8,354 bases of DNA from SSEF01 sp964604195 (GTDB lineage: Bacteria > Patescibacteriota > Minisyncoccia > Moranbacterales > UBA1568), in the NCBI GenBank assembly GCA_964604195.1, contig CAZRXW010000038.1, forward strand, positions 1 to 8,354, given 5' to 3'. Positions 1 through 5,700 of this stretch are shown here, piece after piece. The notes under the pieces are model-generated. The model saw nothing but the letters and a program-made list of their open reading frames with translations, did no database searches and was not told the DNA's origin. Each line of letters opens with the position of its first letter. Positions within the stretch are counted from its first letter, which is position 1. Both the position numbers and the translations under genes were made by a program.

Positions 1-33
1 CCAGACACCCATCAAAGCCAGTCATTTGTCACC

Positions 34-54
34 TATGTACTCATCTTGTACATA
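34..54. promoter_or_regulatory. Perfect inverted repeat, possible operator
   Basis: The arms TATGTAC (34-40) and GTACATA (48-54) are perfectly complementary around a 7-base spacer. The dyad lies three bases upstream of the proposed -35 box, which is a common place for a regulator site. No T-run follows, so a terminator is unlikely. That it is a protein-binding operator is inference; the regulator is unknown. Confidence 0.4.
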
Positions 55-57
55 CAC

Positions 58-87
58 TTGAAGTAGGGGGGTAGAAAGCGGTATACT
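58..87 (+). promoter_or_regulatory. Sigma-70-type promoter for the rodZ-like/recA block
   Basis: TTGAAG (58-63) and TATACT (82-87) are separated by 18 bases and match the housekeeping consensus at 4/6 and 5/6 positions. Transcription would start near 94, giving a 5' leader of about 28 nt before the ATG at 122. It is the only convincing promoter I see before the first three genes. Confidence 0.6.
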
Positions 88-121
88 GAACCTTCAGACA
101 ATTTTTTGATGGCAAAAAAGC

Positions 122-1090
122 ATGACCGACGGATTTATCAGAAAAAAAGTTGAATCGCTTACCCTGGGAGAAAAGCTCATCAAATTGCGCAGTCAATATC
201 GCATGAGTCTTCTTGAAATTTCCAAAGCAACCCGTATCCAGGTGAAGTATCTTGAAGCACTTGAGAGCGGAGATCATCGAGACCTTCCGGCGGAAGTCTA
301 TGTTCGTGGGTTTTTACGGAGTTACGCGCGGTATCTTGGCCTAGAGGATGATGCCTTTATCAAGCTTTATGATAAAGAGAAACATATTAGAGCTCATCTT
401 GGGAAAGAAGAGGTGAAGCCAGAGCCAAAATCATTGGTTTCGGGAAAGGCATGGGTGATAACTCCAAGGACAGTGCTTTTTATCGCTATTGTCATCATTC
501 TTCTGGGAACATTTTGGTATTTATTTAGTGAACTTCGCGCGTTCGTAGCCGAACCCCATCTGGTAATTATGACGCCAGCTCCTGGGCAGGTGGTAAGTGA
601 AGGAAGCATTGTGGTTGTTGGTAAAACGGATCTTGGTGCCCAAGTATCGCTTAACGGTGAGCCGGTTTTTGTTGATGCAGCTGGTGCCTTTCAAGAAAAA
701 ATTACTCTTCAACCAGGCTCAAACATACTCAAGGTGGCTGCTACCAATAGATTTGATAAAACCAAAGAAGTAGTTCTGACGGTAGAAAATAACGCTACAG
801 CGGCAATGCCTCAATTGGAGGCTATCTCAGTAAGGGTGATGGCTCGAGCAGCAATTGGGGAGGTAACGCTCGAGGCGGACGGTGTGGTAGTATGGAATGG
901 TCCTTGGGAGAAGGGAAAAGAAGAGGAGTTCCGGGTCCAGGATCGTCTGAGGATTACCTCTATCGACGCCCCGTTGCTCAGTCTGCGGGTGGGAGAGGGG
1001 ACACGGACTTTGTCGTCCTCCGAAGAAAGAGAGATTACCTATGACAGGACAGAGCTTGAAAAAATAAAAATGGGTGAATCGTCTCAGTAA
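122..1090 (+). CDS. rodZ: RodZ-like membrane-anchored HTH protein with Ig-like and DUF4115-like domains
   Basis: This 322-residue protein has the RodZ/YmfM architecture. A cytoplasmic helix-turn-helix region (about 14-75) carries the family-like stretches LGEKLIKLR and YVRGFLRSYARYLGL. A short basic linker leads to one membrane helix (about 115-136). The extracytoplasmic part has an Ig-like beta domain (about 147-221, starting TPAPGQVV) and a C-terminal beta domain resembling DUF4115 (about 235-308). RodZ proteins link MreB to the elongation machinery and set cell shape; whether this organism has MreB is not visible. The extra Ig-like domain between membrane and C-terminal domain is not in E. 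coli RodZ. The start at 122 keeps the complete HTH domain and has no Shine-Dalgarno. An ATG at 109 is in another frame and closes after 14 codons. The gene is followed 24 bp later by recA. Confidence 0.82.
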   Translation: MTDGFIRKKVESLTLGEKLIKLRSQYRMSLLEISKATRIQVKYLEALESGDHRDLPAEVYVRGFLRSYARYLGLEDDAFIKLYDKEKHIRAHLGKEEVKPEPKSLVSGKAWVITPRTVLFIAIVIILLGTFWYLFSELRAFVAEPHLVIMTPAPGQVVSEGSIVVVGKTDLGAQVSLNGEPVFVDAAGAFQEKITLQPGSNILKVAATNRFDKTKEVVLTVENNATAAMPQLEAISVRVMARAAIGEVTLEADGVVVWNGPWEKGKEEEFRVQDRLRITSIDAPLLSLRVGEGTRTLSSSEEREITYDRTELEKIKMGESSQ

Positions 1091-1114
1091 TTCGTAATTA
1101 TTATTGTCTGTTGT

Positions 1115-2122
1115 ATGCCAAAGGAGAAATCAGGTGACACCAAGAAGAGTATTGATGCGATTGTTGATGAGATTAAAGGGAAGTTTGGGGAGGGAATGAT
1201 CATGAAACTTGGTGATGTCCGTAAAGTAGATGTTGAAGCTATTCCGACCGGATCGCTTTCTCTTGATATTGCCCTTGGTATCGGGGGAATGCCTCGAGGT
1301 CGTATTATCGAGGTGTATGGCCCAGAATCATCAGGAAAGACTACTCTCACACTTCATACCATAGCCAATGCCCAGAGAGCGGGGGGAGTGGCTGCATTTA
1401 TTGATGCTGAGCACGCTCTTGATCCTGAGTACGCTAAGCGTATTGGTGTAAATGTGAATAATTTGCTTATTTCTCAGCCAGATTCAGGAGAGCAGGCTCT
1501 CGATATTGTTGAGACACTCGTTCGCTCCAATGCTGTAGATGTTATAGTGGTTGACTCAGTGGCTGCGCTAGTACCAAAGGCAGAAATCGAAGGGGAAATG
1601 GGTGATCAGCATGTAGGCCGTCAGGCTAGACTTATGTCTCAGGCGCTGAGAAAGTTGACAGCGATTATTGCCAAGAGCAATGTGGTAGTTATTTTTATCA
1701 ATCAGCTTCGCATGAAAATCGGGGTGATGTTTGGGAATCCCGAGACAACTACTGGTGGTAATGCACTCAAATTCTATTCCTCTATTCGGGTAGAGGTAAG
1801 AAAGAGTGCGCAGGTTAAGAAGGGTGAGGAAGTCGTTGGTAATCAGGTCAATGTGAAGATTGCCAAAAATAAAGTGGCCCCTCCTTTCAAAACGACGAGC
1901 TTCTTCATCATGTACAATGAAGGGATTTCGTGGGCTGACGATGTTCTCGATACCGGACTCAAATACGAAATCATTAAGAAACAAGGTAACTCCCATTTCT
2001 TCGGCGAGGTGAAGCTTGGAGTGGGTCGCGAACAAGCGAGAACTTTCCTTAAAGAAAACAACAAAGTAGGTAAGGAGATTGAGAAAGCGGTTTGGAAGAA
2101 AGTAAAAGAGCTTGAAGGTTAG
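1115..2122 (+). CDS. recA: Recombinase RecA
   Basis: RecA forms ATP-dependent filaments on single-stranded DNA for homologous recombination and, where LexA exists, SOS induction. All core elements are present in 335 residues: Walker A GPESSGKT (69-76), the catalytic glutamate in IDAEHA (E99), Walker B VIVVDS (143-148), DNA-binding loop L1 near EGEMGDQHVGRQ, and loop L2 beginning NQLRMKIGVMFGNPETTTGG. The C-terminal domain ends in a lysine-rich helix (KAVWKKVKELEG) and lacks the strongly acidic tail of E. coli RecA (353 aa), which in that protein restrains DNA binding. The ATG at 1115 gives the usual N-terminus. No Shine-Dalgarno precedes it; the upstream bases are T-rich. It lies between the rodZ-like gene and a cell-wall hydrolase gene, with no recX beside it. 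Confidence 0.98.
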   Translation: MPKEKSGDTKKSIDAIVDEIKGKFGEGMIMKLGDVRKVDVEAIPTGSLSLDIALGIGGMPRGRIIEVYGPESSGKTTLTLHTIANAQRAGGVAAFIDAEHALDPEYAKRIGVNVNNLLISQPDSGEQALDIVETLVRSNAVDVIVVDSVAALVPKAEIEGEMGDQHVGRQARLMSQALRKLTAIIAKSNVVVIFINQLRMKIGVMFGNPETTTGGNALKFYSSIRVEVRKSAQVKKGEEVVGNQVNVKIAKNKVAPPFKTTSFFIMYNEGISWADDVLDTGLKYEIIKKQGNSHFFGEVKLGVGREQARTFLKENNKVGKEIEKAVWKKVKELEG

Positions 2123-2127
2123 TAGTA

Positions 2128-2145
2128 ATAGAGGGCATCCTCTAT
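2128..2145 (+). promoter_or_regulatory. RNA hairpin covering the ribosome-binding site and start codon
   Basis: ATAGAGG (2128-2134) pairs perfectly with CCTCTAT (2139-2145) around a GCAT tetraloop. The left arm holds the only Shine-Dalgarno-like sequence before any gene here (AGAGG, 9 bases from the ATG). The right arm includes the first two bases of the ATG at 2144. Folding would hide both elements. A role in translational control is inference; the stem is short and could be melted by ribosomes arriving from recA, whose stop is at 2122. Confidence 0.4.
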
Positions 2146-3421
2146 GCAGACAAAAACACATACTCTTAAAATTGTAGCGTTGGGCATTTTCCTCGTAGGA
2201 GGGTGGTTTTTGTTTTGTCCTGAAGTAGAGGTCTCTGCGGCTGATAATGTCGATGATATCCAGGATGATATCTCTGATGTTGAGAAGAAGCTTAAGCGAG
2301 CTGAAGAAAGAAAGGCAACTCTTGAGCGGGAAGTAAAGGCTTTAAGTTCATCTCTTTCGCAGACTGAACGAGCGATTGCTGAGGCTCAAATAAAGATTAA
2401 GCAGGCAGAAAATACCATCGAACGTAAAGCTGCTGAAATAGAGCTCCTGGAAGCTAAGGTTGCAGAAGAGAGAGCCCTCCTTACCGGCCTTATTCAGGAC
2501 CTCTATTACGAGGGTTATGCTACGGTGCCGGAATTTCTTTTCTCTCAAGATAATTTTACGAGCCTCATCAATCATCCAGATCGTTTGATGTCGGTGAAGG
2601 AGAGAATTGGTGATCTCCTTGATTCTCTTGAGAGTCGTCAACAGGAAACAGCTACAGAAAAAATTGCCTTAGAGGAGGCTAAGGCTGATCATCAGGAATT
2701 GCTTGAAACCAAGACAGAACAGAAGCAGGAACTTGTTTCTGACAGAGCTGAGGTACTCGATGATGTCGCTGAACAGGAAAAAATTATTAGCCGACTTCAG
2801 AAAGAACTGAAAGAGCTCCAGGGAGATCTCTCCGTTCTTACGGGAAAATCGTATAACGCCAAGGATATTCGTGAGGCAGTTGAATATGCGAGTGACAAAA
2901 CTGGCGTACCAGAAGGAGTGCTCTATGGTTTTCTAAAGATGGAAACTAATCTTGGGGCCAATACGGGCCAGTGTACGTACAAAGAGGTAGAAAAGGTTTC
3001 TATTGCTCGATACAAAAAGTACGGGAGTAAGTACAAAAATTCCATCAATCTTTTGTACAAGAGGCGGGATATGTTTTATGAAATTGTCGACGAACTTGGA
3101 TACAACAAGAATAAAAAAGTATCTTGCTCACCAAATTATATTGGTCAGGGAGGGGCTATGGGTGTGGCACAGTTTATGTCTGATGTGTGGCGAGGGTATG
3201 AGGGAGAAATTCGATCTAAGACCGGTCACAAGAATCCCGATCCATGGAATCTTACTGATGGGGTGATGGCGATGGCTCTCAAGCTTCGTAAGGCAGGAGC
3301 TACGTCGGATAAGGAATCGGTCATCCGTAAGGCTTCTATCAATTATCTTGGTAATTTCAACAACCATTACTATTCGGGTATTGTCTATTGGGCCAAGAAT
3401 TATAAGAAGCTCTTTAGCTAA
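2144..3421 (+). CDS. Secreted coiled-coil lytic transglycosylase (PcsB/CwlO-like N-terminus, MltB-like C-terminus)
   Basis: This 425-residue protein is a predicted exported peptidoglycan hydrolase. Residues 1-32 form a signal peptide (basic start, hydrophobic core, likely cleavage after VSA). C25 is not in a proper lipobox because phenylalanine precedes it. Residues about 35-235 are long heptad-rich coiled coils broken by YYEGYATVPEFLFSQDNF (121-138), the layout of PcsB/CwlO N-termini, which in other bacteria are controlled by FtsEX. Residues about 240-425 resemble MltB-type lytic transglycosylases: METNLGANTG with likely catalytic E267, GGAMGVAQFMSDVWRGY (336-352), and DPWNLTDGVMAMALKLR (366-382). 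These enzymes cut the glycan strand to 1,6-anhydro-muropeptides. C277 and C328 could form a disulfide. The exact family assignment of each half is by motif recognition only. It starts 21 bp after recA and is probably co-transcribed. Confidence 0.83.
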   Translation: MQTKTHTLKIVALGIFLVGGWFLFCPEVEVSAADNVDDIQDDISDVEKKLKRAEERKATLEREVKALSSSLSQTERAIAEAQIKIKQAENTIERKAAEIELLEAKVAEERALLTGLIQDLYYEGYATVPEFLFSQDNFTSLINHPDRLMSVKERIGDLLDSLESRQQETATEKIALEEAKADHQELLETKTEQKQELVSDRAEVLDDVAEQEKIISRLQKELKELQGDLSVLTGKSYNAKDIREAVEYASDKTGVPEGVLYGFLKMETNLGANTGQCTYKEVEKVSIARYKKYGSKYKNSINLLYKRRDMFYEIVDELGYNKNKKVSCSPNYIGQGGAMGVAQFMSDVWRGYEGEIRSKTGHKNPDPWNLTDGVMAMALKLRKAGATSDKESVIRKASINYLGNFNNHYYSGIVYWAKNYKKLFS

Positions 3422-3444
3422 AATGGCCGAGTATTTTTCTAGAG

Positions 3445-3473
3445 TTGACAGAAAAAATAAACTCTGGTAGACT
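3445..3473 (+). promoter_or_regulatory. Strong sigma-70-type promoter for the rpsF operon
   Basis: A perfect -35 box TTGACA (3445-3450) is followed after exactly 17 bases by TAGACT (3468-3473), which matches TATAAT at four positions. Transcription would begin near 3480, giving a leader of about 165 nt before the rpsF ATG. This is the best promoter in the window, as expected for a ribosomal-protein operon. Confidence 0.72.
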
Positions 3474-3479
3474 CTTGGA

Positions 3480-3645
3480 ACAACTGATGAAGTCCATAGC
3501 GGTCCCGCTCTCCCTTCTTAGAGAGGTTGAGAGATAGGAACGCAGTATCGTCCAGCCGACTTTATCTCTTGTGGCTGGTTTTTCGTTTACGAGACCTCGT
3601 CTTTTTAAGACAAGGAAGTTAATTGGTTTTAAGCACTATTTACGT
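3480..3645 (+). promoter_or_regulatory. Structured 5' leader of rpsF-ssb-rpsR, possible autoregulatory attenuator
   Basis: This untranslated leader contains several complementary segments: a hairpin CTCTC (3508-3512) with GAGAG (3521-3525); a longer stem of 3528-3538 with 3561-3571 (seven Watson-Crick pairs at 3530-3536/3563-3569 plus flanking G-U pairs); and a terminator-like hairpin at 3552-3578 with a T-run. The last two interlock, so they are either mutually exclusive or form an H-type pseudoknot. In other bacteria the S6:S18 complex represses its own operon by binding a leader element with an exposed CCG; a CCG occurs here at 3556-3558. I cannot show that this leader matches that published motif. 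The segment 3480-3583 could also be a short separate RNA. Confidence 0.48.
3552..3583 (+). terminator. Intrinsic terminator-like hairpin inside the rpsF leader
   Basis: CCAGCC (3552-3557) pairs with GGCTGG (3573-3578), optionally extended by a G-U pair. It is followed directly by five T residues (3579-3583). The 15-base loop holds the 3' arm of the competing upstream stem. Because it lies between the promoter and rpsF, it would act as an attenuator rather than an end-of-gene terminator. The large loop and short T-run make it moderate in strength. Confidence 0.5.
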
Positions 3646-4185
3646 ATGCGTGAGTACGAATTGTTCTATCTGGTTGGTGAAACGAAAGAAGCTGAGTTAC
3701 CACGGATTCGCACCGAGATCGAAGCTCTTATCCAAGAACGGGGAGGTGTGTTTTTGGTCCCCGAGACTTCTGATAAGCGTCGTCTTGCTTATGAAATTAA
3801 GGAAGAGACACGAGGGTTTTATATCGCTCGTCGTTTTACGCTTCCCGATAAAAGCGAACTTGTTGGTGAAGATTTTGAGAAGCAAAACGCCGAGGGCGAT
3901 GCTATCGCCTACTTTACTCGGAAGGTCAGTCTTTCTAAGGATGTCCTTCGAGTGCTTTTCCTTCGGGCTGATGATTTGCCAGAGCTGAAGCCGATCGAAC
4001 GATCTGAATATAATCGTAAAGAAGCTCGCACCGGTCGTTCTATCCGCAAAGATCGTCAGGTAGCTGAACATGATCCAAACTTTATCGCTTCCGCTCCTCC
4101 GAAGCCAGTGGCTCCAACCGAGGCTGAGAAGACAGTGACCAAAGAGGAAATGGATAAGCAACTTTCACAGGTTTTGGATATCTAG
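3646..4185 (+). CDS. rpsF: 30S ribosomal protein S6 (bS6) with C-terminal extension
   Basis: S6 binds the central domain of 16S rRNA as a heterodimer with S18. The S6 fold is seen in MREYELFYLV at the start, KRRLAYEIKEETRGFYIARRF (44-64) and LSKDVLRVLFLR (96-107). At 179 residues it exceeds the usual 95-135. The strand region after residue 64 is longer than in E. coli, and residues about 115-179 form a charged then proline/alanine-rich tail (PPKPVAPTEAEK at 151-162) ending in a short predicted helix. The frame stays open upstream to a GTG at 3571, but that extension would run through the terminator hairpin and adds residues unlike S6. The ATG at 3646 matches the family N-terminus and is preferred. 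No Shine-Dalgarno is present. It heads the operon with ssb and rpsR. Confidence 0.95.
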   Translation: MREYELFYLVGETKEAELPRIRTEIEALIQERGGVFLVPETSDKRRLAYEIKEETRGFYIARRFTLPDKSELVGEDFEKQNAEGDAIAYFTRKVSLSKDVLRVLFLRADDLPELKPIERSEYNRKEARTGRSIRKDRQVAEHDPNFIASAPPKPVAPTEAEKTVTKEEMDKQLSQVLDI

Positions 4186-4269
4186 GTTGTTTGGTGAGAA
4201 GAATGAGCAATTACACAGAATAGTGGGCTTGTGAAACTCGAGTATTCTAATCCATAAAATCTAACTCAT

Positions 4270-4743
4270 ATGAACGTCAATAAAGTTATCCTCGTTGGTC
4301 GTCTTACCCGTGACCCAGAGATAAGGAGTATTCCGTCAGGCCAATCGGTAGCCACAATCGGGATGGCAACCAACAACTATTGGACCGATAAGAGTGGGCA
4401 ACGACAAGAGAAGACTGAATATCATACGGTGGTTTTGTGGGGAAAGCTTGCAGAGGTTGCTGGTCAATACCTGACCAAGGGCCAGGAGTGTTATGTTGAG
4501 GGACGGCTTCAAACACGGACTTATACTGGTAAGGATGGTGTTGAGCGTAAGGCGGTGGAAATTGTTGGTGAGACGATGCAGCTGGGGAGTAGAGCTGCTG
4601 GCCAAGGATCGAGTAGTAGTACCGGCCGTCCTCCTGTCCAGTCTGCACCAGCCAAGGCAGCACCAGCAGTGAAAGATGAGGAAATCCCAACCATCAATCT
4701 TGATGATGAGAAAGAAATAAAGATAGAAGACGTTCCGTTCTAA
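4270..4743 (+). CDS. ssb: Single-stranded DNA-binding protein SSB
   Basis: SSB coats single-stranded DNA and recruits replication and repair proteins. Residues 1-107 are a canonical OB fold: MNVNKVILVGRLTRDPEIR, GMATNNYW (31-38), the YHTVVLWGKLAEVAGQYL segment (51-68) and YVEGRLQTRTY (75-85). Aromatic residues W38, Y51 and W57 sit at positions equivalent to the E. coli ssDNA-stacking residues. A Gly/Ser/Pro/Ala linker (about 108-134) leads to an acidic end with the tip IEDVPF, the counterpart of the DDDIPF partner-binding tip. Its length of 157 is slightly shorter than E. coli (178). The ATG at 4270 gives the typical N-terminus and has no Shine-Dalgarno. It sits 84 bp after rpsF and before rpsR, the conserved bacterial order. 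Confidence 0.97.
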   Translation: MNVNKVILVGRLTRDPEIRSIPSGQSVATIGMATNNYWTDKSGQRQEKTEYHTVVLWGKLAEVAGQYLTKGQECYVEGRLQTRTYTGKDGVERKAVEIVGETMQLGSRAAGQGSSSSTGRPPVQSAPAKAAPAVKDEEIPTINLDDEKEIKIEDVPF

Positions 4744-4776
4744 AGTAATGTATGTAATTTATTGATTTTTGTTTCT

Positions 4777-4977
4777 ATGACACTTGACCAAGCATCCCGT
4801 AAGAAGTTAGCCAAGGTAGACTATAAAGACGCCTATTTCCTTCGTCGTTTCCTAAACTCACAAGGAAAGATTTATCCTCCAAAGCGATTCGGACTTACCG
4901 CTCGAGAACAAAGGCATTTGGTTGAAGCCATCAAGCGTGCTCGTTACATGGCTCTCGTTCCTTACACGGTTAAGTAA
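4777..4977 (+). CDS. rpsR: 30S ribosomal protein S18 (bS18)
   Basis: S18 pairs with S6 on the 30S platform. The family core is clear in 66 residues: VDYKDAYFLRRFLNSQGKI (14-32), PPKRFGLTAREQRHLVEAI (34-52) and KRARYMALVPY (53-63). It is a little shorter than the common length of about 75, with a reduced N-terminus. The frame is open from a TTG at 4762, but the ATG at 4777 gives a normal S18 start and is preferred. No Shine-Dalgarno precedes it; the upstream 15 bases are T-rich. It follows ssb by 33 bp. The usual next gene, rplI (L9), is absent; efp follows instead. Confidence 0.95.
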   Translation: MTLDQASRKKLAKVDYKDAYFLRRFLNSQGKIYPPKRFGLTAREQRHLVEAIKRARYMALVPYTVK

Positions 4978-5000
4978 ATCAGAATAAAAGATTTTTGAGA

Positions 5001-5043
5001 ATCACGAAGGAGTGGGAGACGTTCTTTCAACGCCCTTCTTGAT
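5001..5043 (+). promoter_or_regulatory. Stem-loop in the efp leader
   Basis: ATCACGAAGG (5001-5010) pairs with CCTTCTTGAT (5034-5043) at nine of ten positions, with one C-T mismatch. The inner region can form a small stem, CGTT (5020-5023) with AACG (5029-5032). No T-run follows, so it is not a standard terminator. AAGGAG (5007-5012) can alternatively pair with CTCCTT (5047-5052), which ends 8 bases before the efp ATG, giving two competing folds. It may be a processing, stability or translational control element; that role is inference. Confidence 0.42.
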
Positions 5044-5060
5044 GATCTCCTTGTATTACT

Positions 5061-5618
5061 ATGCTTTCTCTTACAGAAATCAAAACTGGTAAGAAAATCA
5101 TCTTTCGGGATGAGCCACACCTGGTGCTTGAGTATCAGCATTCTAAGACTGGTCCCCAGCGAGCCGTCCTCCGGACCAAACTCAAAAACCTCTTGAATGG
5201 TGCTATCATTGACTATACTTTTAAGGGGGCGGAGATGGCCGATGAAGCTGAGGTAAGTCGAGCAACCGCACAATATCTCTATCACCAAGGAGAGGAGTAT
5301 TTCTTTATGGATATGGAGAGTTATGAGCAGTTTACCTTGTCGGGAGATATTCTCGGTGACAGCGCCAACTATTTGGTAGATGGTACAGAAGTGACTATTC
5401 TCAAGTGGAATGAGAAGCCGATCAATGTTGAGCTTCCAATCAAGATGACCTTTCTGGTAACGGATGCCCCTCCAGGAATCAAGGGTGATACTGCTTCTGG
5501 AGGAGACAAGGTGGTTACCCTGGAAACAGGTCTTACGGTGACTACCCCTCTGTTTGTCAAAACAGGAGACCGGATTATAGTAAACACGGAAAAAGGAGAG
5601 TATGTTTCCCGTGCCTAG
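5061..5618 (+). CDS. efp: Elongation factor P
   Basis: EF-P binds between the P and E sites and relieves ribosome stalling at polyproline stretches. The 185-residue length and three-domain layout are standard: domain I about 1-62 (with RTKLKNLLNG at 38-47), domain II about 65-125 (QYLYHQGEEYFFMD, 71-84), and domain III about 128-185, ending PLFVKTGDRIIVNT then KGEYVSRA. The loop that reaches the P-site tRNA reads SKTGPQRA (28-35). When aligned to E. coli KPGKGQA, the residue normally lysine (K34) or, in EarP-type proteins, arginine is proline (P32), with R34 two residues later. Known lysylation or rhamnosylation therefore cannot occur at the standard position. The gene starts 83 bp after rpsR without a Shine-Dalgarno. 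Confidence 0.96.
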   Translation: MLSLTEIKTGKKIIFRDEPHLVLEYQHSKTGPQRAVLRTKLKNLLNGAIIDYTFKGAEMADEAEVSRATAQYLYHQGEEYFFMDMESYEQFTLSGDILGDSANYLVDGTEVTILKWNEKPINVELPIKMTFLVTDAPPGIKGDTASGGDKVVTLETGLTVTTPLFVKTGDRIIVNTEKGEYVSRA

Positions 5619-5700
5619 GGACATTTCTGAGGCCATCCTTCTAACGTGACTATGAACAGTAATTCGCTCATTTTTTGCTTTTTACAAGCCATAAATTGAC

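Noticed and set aside
109..153. ATG at 109 as the start of the first gene
   Set aside because: It is in a different frame from the RodZ-like protein and closes after 14 codons.
1056..1114. Separate promoter just before recA
   Set aside because: A TTGAAA at 1056 has no acceptable -10 box 16-19 bases downstream; read-through from the upstream gene is simpler.
1568..2161. 197-residue minus-strand open frame opposite recA
   Set aside because: It has no recognisable motif and is antisense to the conserved recA coding sequence.
2216..2220. Lipobox at C25 of the transglycosylase
   Set aside because: Phenylalanine occupies the position before cysteine, where Gly, Ala or Ser is expected; a standard cleavage site after VSA is better.
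3480..3583. Leader as a small SRP (4.5S) RNA
   Set aside because: The region has a promoter and terminator at suitable distances, but the conserved SRP apical loop and its asymmetric internal loop are not found.
3571..3645. GTG-initiated 25-residue N-terminal extension of S6
   Set aside because: It runs through the terminator hairpin and T-run, adds residues unlike any S6, and the ATG at 3646 gives the standard N-terminus.
4217..4248. Inverted repeat AGAATA/TATTCT before ssb
   Set aside because: A 6-bp A/T-rich stem with a 20-base loop is expected by chance, and no promoter or T-run accompanies it.
4762..4776. TTG start adding five residues to S18
   Set aside because: The ATG at 4777 is a better codon and gives a normal S18 N-terminus.
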